A stretch of DNA of 64,000 nucleotides from Phaeosaccion multiseriatum. Its lineage: Eukaryota; Ochrophyta, other classes. Of the stretch, positions 56,420-64,000 are shown in pieces. The position numbers and the translations under genes are program-made. Under the pieces are notes generated by a model. It did no database searches. It was not told where the DNA came from and saw only the letters and a program-made list of their open reading frames with translations. Position 1 is the stretch's first letter, and each line of letters begins with the position of its first letter. The DNA is taken from contig OZ218957.1 of the NCBI GenBank assembly GCA_965112735.1, forward strand, positions 2,418,001 to 2,482,000, written 5' to 3'.

Positions 56420-57632
56420 GTGGTGATGAGGAGGAAGAAGAGGCAGCGGCGTCACGTAGGGGAGGAGAAGAAGGAGTGGACAGGAGGTAGTGAACATTGA
56501 GTCCGTCCACTTCTGTGAAGCAGCTGCCCTCCACGGCCACCTGCGCTGGGTCGAGGAGCTGAGGGCGGTAGCGTAGCTCTCTGAGGTTTTGCAGGAAGAG
56601 AGAGAGAAGGAGGGGGTGGTGGAGGGGGAGAGAGGGGGGGGGTGATAGAGAAAGAAGGGGGGCAGAGAGAGAGAGAGAGTGAGCAGACGAGGGGCAGGAG
56701 ACAGGATGGAGGGCATTTTAGTTTCAGTTAGTCAGAGGAGACGGAAACGAGTGCACAACTCACTGTGTGTGAGATAGGGACAGGGCGGTACATGAGGCCC
56801 TGGGAGGGACCTGTTTGATGGCACTTGATGGCGCACTTTACGTTATCGGCGTCACACAACAAGGAAGAGCGGAAGGGAAGCAGCTGCTGCTGCTGCTTGC
56901 CTTGCTGCTTGCTTAGCTGACTGACTCTACGCAAACAACTCACCGGTAGGACCAAGTGAGGATGGTACCGAAGAAGAAGGAGAGGAGGGAGATGTTGAAC
57001 AAGTCGTAAACCACCCCCTCCGAGGTGTTTCCAATCAGTCGAGAGAGTCTCCTGTTGGCGATAGTGGCGCTTGATGATGGTCGCTTTGATCGGAGGCTGC
57101 CCTTGAGCGCACGCCACGATAGAGTCAGTGCAGCGGTGTAAATGACTGCCTTGGTGGGCAAGCGTACCGTGCCTCCGTAGCCAAACGTTGGCAGCGTCTT
57201 TGGAGCGGGAGGAGGGGGGGAGGGGTGGAGGAGGAGGAGGAGGAAGAGGAGGAGGGGGAGGTTTGGGATCAGGACAGACACCCCCTGAGCTACCGCCCCG
57301 TCCCCGCCACCCGAGAGTAGAGTGATGCAAGTGCTCGCGGACAATCAACAGCCATTCCCTTCTCCCCCGTTCTTCTTCTCCCCCCCCTACACACAAAAGC
57401 GGGCGCGCGGGCGCCCCTGCACCCCCGTACGACGCACCTCTTGGCCTTGGAAAGGGTCTATGGCCGGTGCCCCGTGAAAGGTAGTCTGTCTAGTTGTCCG
57501 TTGGGCACGCTCAGGGGCGCTTCCCCCCCCTCCTCCTGTCAGCCATCCTCCTCCTGTGAGCCCTCCTGCCGCTCCTGCTGCTGTCTGACCCCCTCTCAGA
57601 GCAACGGTACTGAGGGTGAACGAGCTTGGCAT
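54084..57632 (-). CDS. Alpha/beta hydrolase with N-terminal hydrophobic segments
   Basis: Seven exons join in frame: 57438-57632, 56944-57197, 55989-56580, 55501-55745, 54880-55145, 54566-54612 and 54084-54284, giving 599 residues. An in-frame ATG at 57803 is an alternative start. The N-terminal part has a hydrophobic segment (LFNISLLSFFFGTILTW). The hydrolase core then shows the oxyanion strand (LTHGFGACSLSW), the nucleophile elbow FMGHSMGSKAA (Ser near 333), the acid in ILIVCGELDKVVP (Asp near 541) and the His in PGCGHVAHEE (near 566). The catalytic triad is therefore complete. A second hydrophobic stretch (LILSIVPVVGIFDVLWNVVL) lies in the cap region. Membrane attachment to an organelle or the ER is likely. 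The substrate is unknown; lipid or ester hydrolases are typical of this design. Confidence 0.85.
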
Positions 57633-58259
57633 TGTGCATCCCTCGCCCTGCTGGTGCCATTGCTCCCCCCCAAGCCGCGTAGATCTACCACGCCTCCCCC
57701 TTCTGGCAGGCTTATCTGACAGAGGTAAGGCGGACCCGCTGCGACGATGCGGATCTCTGCGTTGCTGTTGCTGCACTCGCAGCGGGTGCTGCAACAGCCT
57801 CATGGCGTTCTTCCTTCAAAGTGAAGATTCTCGTTGCGAAAGTTCCCCTTGGCAAAAAAGGGGTCCTCTCTCCCTGCTCTAAATACGCCACGTGTGAGGC
57901 ATCACACACAAACACAGGCAAATGGGCCTCATCTACATCATGCCTCGGCTGCGGAGAAAGGGGAGAATCTTGGAGAGGGAATGGACGAAAGGAATGGGTC
58001 CCGCGCATTTTATCGTATTTCGACAAGAAACGGAAATTTGAAACTTCTGCCCATATACCTTTGGCCATCTGAGCTCGCGAGAACCAGCAGAGATAAAAAC
58101 AAAACCGCAAGGACCACAGGGAGACAGAGGGAGAGAGCAAAGGCAAACATAAAGAGAGGAGCAAGAGGAGGTTCGTGCGGGCGCTGAAAGGCCGCTCGAC
58201 ACGCTTGAAAAGCGAATCTCCAGGGGTAGGGAACATCCACATTGAGGAGAGGCCAAGAC
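57633..58259. promoter_or_regulatory. Divergent intergenic promoter region
   Basis: Up to 627 bp between head-to-head hydrolase and RAD23 genes. The boundary moves to 57804 if the upstream hydrolase start is used. No specific element is evident. Confidence 0.4.
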
Positions 58260-60407
58260 ATGGTGAAGCTTGCCGTCAAGACGCTCAAGGGGCAGGTCAT
58301 CAACCTCGATGTTGAGCTCTCTCAGAAGGTGCGTGATGAGGTCGGTTTGGGACTTGCAAATAGGCGTGGCGGAGGGAGGAGCAAGACGGACGGGCGCGGC
58401 ACTTTGGGAACGGTTCGAGTTGCGCGGGGAGGGAAAGGGAGCAAAAAAGAGCCCGCAGGGCCCAGAAATAACAAGACCAAGTGTGATAACCGGCCCTACT
58501 GATCAAAACTCCCCTTCCCCTTCCCTCGGCCCCCCTATTGAATGTTCGCGCCTCTGCTACAGATTTCGGAGGTGAAGGCACTCCTAGAGGCGACGAACAA
58601 GGAGTTCCCCGCTGCCCAGCAGAAGCTCATCCACACGGGCAAGGTGCTGAAAGACGAGGAGACGCTGGAGGAGAAGAAGATTAAGGAGGGAGATATGCTC
58701 GTCGTCATGATCACCAAGGTTAGTGTGGGCCATGGGGAGAAAGGGGGAGGACAAGGAGAAGGAAGGGGAAGGGAGGAAGGTTTTGGGTAGTAGTGGAAGC
58801 GCAGAAAGCGATTTGGTCTCGAGAGAGTTACTGATGTCCTTTAACATCGGCAGATAGAGAACGACACCAAATGCCCCTCACGCCTCACCGCCACAACCAC
58901 CCACCACGCTTTGTCCCCTTCTGTCGCACCCCCTCCTCTCCTCTCCTCTCAGCCCAAGAAGGCTGCAGCAGCCCCCGCAGCCGCCCCTGCGGCTGCTGCT
59001 GCTGCTGCGTCGACAGGTGCCGCCTCGTCCAGCCCTGCCACTGCCGCTGCCGCATCAAGTTCATCGGCGAGCCCTGCAGCCACTGCCTCCTCCACATCCT
59101 CCTCCTCATCCTCCTCATCCTCCTCCTCCTCCTCCTCCTCCTCCTCCTCCACAACCACCGCCGCCGGTGGTGCGGTGGCAGCAGCATCACCAGAAGCAAG
59201 CGAAGAGCTGAGCGTGCCCATCAACGAAGAACACGTGGCCAACCTCAAAGAAATGGGCTTCCCTGAGGAGGACATTCGTGCGTGTCTCCGGGCCTCCATG
59301 GGCAACCCCGACGTAGCGGTTGAGTTCCTGACCAATGGCATACCCGAGGAGTTCACCAGGATGATGGCCTCGGGCGGCGGCCGAGGAGGAGCAGGGGGAG
59401 GAGGAGGAGGAGGAGGAGGAGGAGGAGGAGGAGGGGGAGGAGGAGGAGGAGGAGCAGACTCTATGGCAGGGCCAGTGTCGCTTGAGGCTCTGAGGTCCCA
59501 CCCTCAGCTCAATCAGCTTCGACGAAGGGTGCAATCCGACCCCGGGGCACTGGCTCAAGTACTTGAGGTGATTGGGAGTCAAAACCCTCCACTCTTGGCC
59601 GCCATTCACGCCGACCAGGCAGGCTTCATCTCCATGATGAACGAGCCTGTGACGGACGACCCCCCCGCTGGAGCAGGAGGAGCAAGAGGAGGAGGAGTAG
59701 GGGGTGGTATGGGCGCCTTCCCGTTCCCCGGCGCTGGAGGAGCAGGTGGCGGAGGAGGGTTGGGCGGGCTGGGTGGCGCCGGTGGGCCGGGGATGGAGAG
59801 TCCGGCGCAGCTGGCGCAGCATTTGGCAAACATGCCTGAGGGACAGAGGACGCGAATGGCGCAGATGATGGGCCTCTCGCCTGCCCAATTAGGCGACTTG
59901 ACCAACATGCTGCGTGGAATGAGTCCGGAACAATTGGCGCAAATGTTCGGTGGGGCCATGGGTCCAGGGGGGCCGCTGGCGGGGGGGATGGGAGGCATGG
60001 GGGGCATGGGAGGAGGAGGAGGTGGTGGTGGTGCGAGGAACGTCATCAGTCTGACGAGGGAGGAGGACGCGGCGGTGACTCGGCTGCAGGAGCTCGGCTT
60101 TAGCAGGGAGGACGCCGCACAGTCCTACCTTGCCTGCGATCGCAATGAGGCAATGGCGGCAAACTTGCTGTTTGACTCCATGGGAGGTGACGAGTTCCCC
60201 CCCCCTGCGGCCCCCTCTCCTTCTCCGGCTGCTTCTGCCTCTCCAGCTGCTACTCCTGCTGCTGCTGCTCCTGCTGCTACTGATGCGGCTGCTGCTGCAG
60301 TGCCAGCCGCCGCCGCAACTGATGCAGCAGCGACGCCAGCAGCAGAGACGCCAGCGCCGCAGGGCGAAGAGAAGAAGGAGGGAGAGGATGATGACATGTA
60401 CGACTGA
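58260..60407 (+). CDS. RAD23: RAD23 (UBL-UBA shuttle and DNA-repair protein)
   Basis: Three exons, 58260-58328, 58563-58718 and 58953-60407, join in frame, giving 559 residues. Residues 1-75 are a ubiquitin-like domain (MVKLAVKTLKGQVINLDVEL … FPAAQQKLIHTGKVLKDEET). UBA1 follows near 161-205 (NLKEMGFPEEDIRACLRAS), then the XPC-binding domain near 248-305 (LRRRVQSDPGALAQVLEVIG) and UBA2 near 439-483 (RLQELGFSREDAAQSYLACD). RAD23 carries ubiquitinated proteins to the proteasome and stabilises the XPC/RAD4 damage sensor. The protein is longer than the usual 350-400 residues because of Ala/Ser and Gly linkers. A further Met/Gly-rich segment (LSPAQLGDLTNMLRGMSPEQ) resembles an STI1-like stretch, as in ubiquilins. 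Confidence 0.95.
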
Positions 60408-60507
60408 ACGAAAGGGGTGCCGCTTGGGCAAGGGGGGGGGGGGGGCAACCATAGGCGGATCATGGGATGGACGTACGCGTGCTTAGCAACAAAAGTGCAC
60501 TGCTGAG

Positions 60508-60555
<48 letters not shown>

Positions 60556-61623
60556 TGGAGTGGAGCGGAGGGGGAAATAGGCACATACTATCTATCCTCT
60601 GGCGCGTCTTTGTTCGGTGAGGCGTGCCTTGAGATGACACAGAGGAGGAGGGGCTTTTCGACGGGCTGGAGGAGTATGGGTAGAAAGGAGGAGGTGGCGG
60701 CCGTGTGGGAAGGCACAGTGAGGAGGGAGAGGCAGCAATCGCTCTATAAACTCATCATATACACGTATACACGTCTTTTCACAGACAATCAGACAGAGCC
60801 TTCCCCCTCCTCCTCCTGGGCCGGCTTGCTGTCTCATCGCCTCGATTCTTCTCTTTCCTTTTTTGTCCTGTATTACGTCTTGCTTTATTACTTTTATTAC
60901 TTACTTCACATACATGTTGCAAGGGGTAAAACTCTTACAACTGATCCTTGCCTTAAGCTAACTTAAGCTTACTTTTAATTAACTACACTCACTTCACATG
61001 GACGGGCCTCCTCCCGTCCCCTCCCCGGGGCAAACCCCCCCATTCGTTGGGAAGCTAAGCTGCTTCTCTCTCTCTCTGGGCTGTCCGTCCCTTATGAAAC
61101 GCTACGTACTGTATGTAGTGCGTTCGTTCGTTGTATACTCTAGGGGCCTCTGGCGTTGCCGTATTCACACTACTCCCTCCTCCTTCCTTTCTTTCTTCCT
61201 TCCTTCCTTCCTTCCTTCCTTCCTTCCTTTCTTCCTTCCTTCCTTCCTTCCTTCCTTTCTTTCTTCCTTCCTTCCTTCCTTCCTTCCTCCCTTCCATCCT
61301 TCCTTCCTTCCTTCCTCGGGTCCTGGATTACATTTATGCTTGAGTCCCGCCCCTCCATCTCCGTAAAAGCACACCCCACCACCTTTATCGTACAAGGATG
61401 CGTTGTCAGTTTCAAGAACAGGAAGGGGTCCCATCCCACCGCTCCACCACAACTCCTCTTCCCTCTTCTTCATCCTCCTCCTCCTGCTGCCGCTCCTCCT
61501 CCTCCTCCTCCTCCTCCTCCTCCTCCTCCTCCTCCTGCTGCTGCTGCTGCTGCTATCCCTCCCCTTCCTCCTCCTCCTCCTCCTCCTCCTCCTCCTCTTC
61601 CTCCTCCTCCTCCTCCTCTCTCC
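60408..61623. other. Convergent intergenic region
   Basis: Tail-to-tail 3' flanks with (GA)n at 60511-60552, (CTTC)n at 61190-61315 and (CTC)n at 61495-61620. No gene seen. Confidence 0.5.
61190..61315. repeat. (CTTC)n microsatellite
   Basis: About 125 bp of CTTC/TTCC with a few T insertions and one CATC variant. Confidence 0.95.
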
Positions 61624-64000
61624 CTACCCGTGCGTCAGAAACACACGCGTAGAGATGCCGGACAAGACCTTCATACCGCCCGACCCCCCCATACTCCCAC
61701 TCCTCCTCCTCTTGCAGCGCAACAGTTTGCCAATCTGCTGGCAGTGGGTCAGCCGAACGTCCTGTAAGTGAGGACAGCTGCGCCCCCCCTCCCCCTCCAG
61801 TGACTCCACCACCGCGTCAGTGATAAGGGGCAGGCCCGAGATACGCAGCCTGGAGGAGGGGAGGGGAGGAGGGTGGAGGAGGGGGAGGAGGGGGAGAAGG
61901 GGGAGGTGGCGCAGTTTCATTTTTCAGTTTTTACTTGTACCTATCGTAACTGAAAGACAGCCCCCAAAACAACAGCCATAGCTACACCAGCATTTACAAA
62001 ATTGTCCTCCAAGACGTCCATCTCGGATGCCAAGGTGGACCTCGATAAGAAAATAGACATCGACACAGAAAATGGGGCACTTGCCTGCGAAGGCGAGGGC
62101 AGTTGCGGAGAATGGCCAATACACCCGTGTCCGACATTTCCGTCCAGCGCTCAATGTCGAGCGCCTCGAGGTTCCTGTAACGCGAGGCGGAGGAGGAGTC
62201 GAAAGACAAAACACCACAGGCACAAATGTGGGCAAACAAACAACAGTTATTGTAAGATTCATGTTGTTTTGTTGGCATTCAAACAGGAACAGCGGTGGGC
62301 AGCAGGGGTGTGTGTATGTGTGTGTGTGCGTGTGTGTGTGTGTGTAGGTATGTGTGTGTGTGAGTGAGTGAGTGAGTGTATGAGTGCGTATGTGTATGTG
62401 TGTGGGCAGCAGCAGTAGGTAGGGGAGGGGACAAACACTCTGAAGGGCGACACAGAGCGATAAATGGGGCGGAGTAAAGAACTGTCCGATGCCTTCAATG
62501 ACTTACTACACCCTTAATGACTTACTTGCCCAGCACCTCCGCCATGAGGCAGAGAGAGGCGTCGCTCACGCTTGTGGGAGACAACTGAGAAAAAGACGAC
62601 GACGAAGCGTCCGGTCCCCTGCTGTTGATGCCTCCGCTCGCCTCTACCCCTGACTCTGTCTCTGCGTCCCCTTCGCTGCTGCCGTTGCTGTTGCTGCTGT
62701 TGCTGCTGCTGTTGTTGTTGTTGTTCGCGGCTGCTGCTCCTTCATCGGCGTCCGTCGCCTCGAGAGAGGGTTCAAAGCACCTCGGCCCAAGGTACACTCG
62801 TTGGAGGTTCCCGGCCCCTGCCAGGTCAGGAAGGGAGAGTATGGCACATAGTCGGTACGCTTGTGAGTGAGTTGGTGAGTTTGCGAGAGTGGTGTTTGTT
62901 GGCCACAGCAGCACAGCAACACAGCAACACACGTAGGAACTCAATGTCACATGTCCACCATTGATTGGCAGTCTCGCTCTCTCTCTCGCGAGCACACACA
63001 CACACACACATGCACATGCGAGCACACACCCACACACTCACCGCAGCCGACACACACCCACACGCACGCACGCACCCACACATCCACACACGCACACACA
63101 CACACTCACTCACCGCAGCCACCCTCCTCTTCTCCTGCGAGGAGGCACTGCATGACAACATCAGTGAGGCGCCCACAGCGAACCATATTGAGCATTACAA
63201 GAGAGCCCAGGGGGCTGGGAGAACGGCGGTCCGGGTGTTGAGCCAGGGAGGGGATGAAGTCTGCGGTGACTTGTTTGCAGTCGGACACAACGAGGGTAGT
63301 CACATCGAGACGGAGGCAGAGTTGGAGTACCCCCTCCTGTAGTAGTGTTTGGTAGGGAGAACAGATGGGGAGGGTGGGAGAGGGGCGGGGGAGAGGGAGG
63401 GAGGGAGGGATGGCAGTTGAGGGAGGGAGCCGAGAGGAAAGAAAAACATGCCTCTCACGCTTGGTCCTCACGCTCATCTTCGTAATGTGCTTGCATAGGT
63501 CCCATGCACACATCTGAGTACCCGCTTCCCTGCAGGGTAACTACCCGCTTTCTCCAGGGGGGTGGGGGTTCCACACACACACGCACACACGCACTACTCT
63601 GCACTCACCGTGGTGATGTTGTCGCACAGGTGCAGACGCACGTGTTTCACAGATGGCGGAAGGAGTGCCAACTCGTCATCCCCGACCTTGGCCAGGCGGC
63701 TGAGGTTGATGTCCTCGAGATGCTTGAGACCCTCAGAGATGGCCAAGATGCCTTCACGATCAACCTTCTTGCAGCTGTTGAGGTTCAGCACCTGAGGGGC
63801 GGACGGAGGGAGGGAGGGATGGAGGGAGAGAGGGAGGGAGGGAAGGAAGGAGGGAGGGAGGGAGGGAGGGAGGGAGGGAGGGAGGGAGGGAGGGATGGAG
63901 GGAGGGATGGATGGAGGGAGGGAGGGAGGGAGGGAAGGAGGGGGAGAGTCAAATCAAGGTAACAACGAATTAGAAGGATCTACGCAGGCGGAAAGAGCAT
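61624..64000 (-). CDS. Leucine-rich-repeat protein, FBXL/AMN1-like (5' end outside the window)
   Basis: Six exons join in frame: 63609-63791, 63472-63513, 63114-63336, 62526-62817, 62085-62174 and 61624-61849. More exons must lie beyond 64000. The repeats follow the cysteine-containing LRR pattern of F-box LRR proteins: VLNLNSCKKVDREGILAI, DINLSRLAKVGDDELALL, LVVSDCKQVTADFI, LNMVRCGRLTDVVMQCLL, LEALDIERWTEMSDTGVLAI and VRLTHCQQIG. An Asn/Ser-rich insert interrupts one repeat (near 62640-62730). The C-terminus is basic. No F-box is visible, but the N-terminus is missing. The intron after exon 62085-62174 has a GC donor (CGCAG|GCAAGT), a rare GC-AG type. If an F-box exists upstream, SKP1 in this window would be its natural partner; that is conjecture. 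Confidence 0.8.
63795..63945. repeat. (GGGA)n microsatellite in an LRR-gene intron
   Basis: Tetranucleotide GGGA array with GGAT variants. On the coding strand it is (TCCC)n leading into the acceptor of the exon 63609-63791. Confidence 0.95.

Overview
The window is nuclear DNA from a microbial eukaryote. Almost every gene is split by GT-AG spliceosomal introns. Most introns are 100-400 bp, and they are filled with microsatellites. Gene content includes SKP1, RAD23, a cyclin, an FCP1-type phosphatase, a JAMM deubiquitinase-like protein, a 7TM-RGS receptor and fasciclin domains. GC is high, and there are long CAG/GGA/CCT codon runs and CCCT/ACTC/GTGAGT satellites. Together these fit a protist, most likely a stramenopile alga (eustigmatophyte-like). 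The lineage is an inference and is not proved by the sequence.

I could assemble 16 genes with frame-consistent exon models. From left to right: a 5' part of a 7TM-RGS receptor (-, 1-1693); an unknown acidic-tailed protein (+, 1970-3859); a small PAR3-N-domain-like protein (-, 4897-5264); a CCHC zinc-knuckle protein (+, 5410-6709); a large OB-fold protein resembling POT1/TEBP (-, 7405-10938); a secreted Cys-module protein (+, 11253-15675); a two-domain fasciclin protein (-, 17182-20095); an FCP1/SCP phosphatase (+, 26819-27901); a secreted Ala/Lys/Glu coiled-coil protein (-, 28356-29180); a UPF0739/C1orf74-like protein (+, 29681-31841); a cyclin (-, 32419-35384); SKP1 (-, 36776-39455); a giant 2380-residue JAMM/MPN+ protein (+, 40064-53031); a membrane-anchored alpha/beta hydrolase (-, 54084-57632); RAD23 (+, 58260-60407); and an LRR protein open at the right edge (-, 61624 to beyond 64000). 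Strands alternate almost perfectly, so promoters are mostly shared head-to-head and 3' ends are mostly tail-to-tail.

The most interesting region is the 6.7-kb gene-free stretch 20096-26818. It contains five related foldback (MITE-like) insertions. Each starts TCG(G/A)CYCC, has matching terminal inverted repeats and is flanked by an exact 6-bp target-site duplication. One insertion sits inside another, one sits inside an ACTC satellite, and one 1.96-kb element carries a 1.4-kb (CCCT)n array as its central loop.

The genes also show odd splice-site biology. The JAMM gene has three microexons of 14, 15 and 16 nt. Two neighbouring introns of the secreted-protein gene are near copies of each other. 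GTGAGT-type satellites begin exactly at 5' splice sites. Two short motifs recur across unrelated genes: a GTTGGTGATACA core next to CAG/GCA runs (in exons and introns), and GATGGCAGTGGATGGG (in introns).

Functional links are modest. SKP1, the cyclin, RAD23, the JAMM protein and the LRR protein all belong to families tied to ubiquitin or cell-cycle control, but nothing in the sequence shows that they act together.
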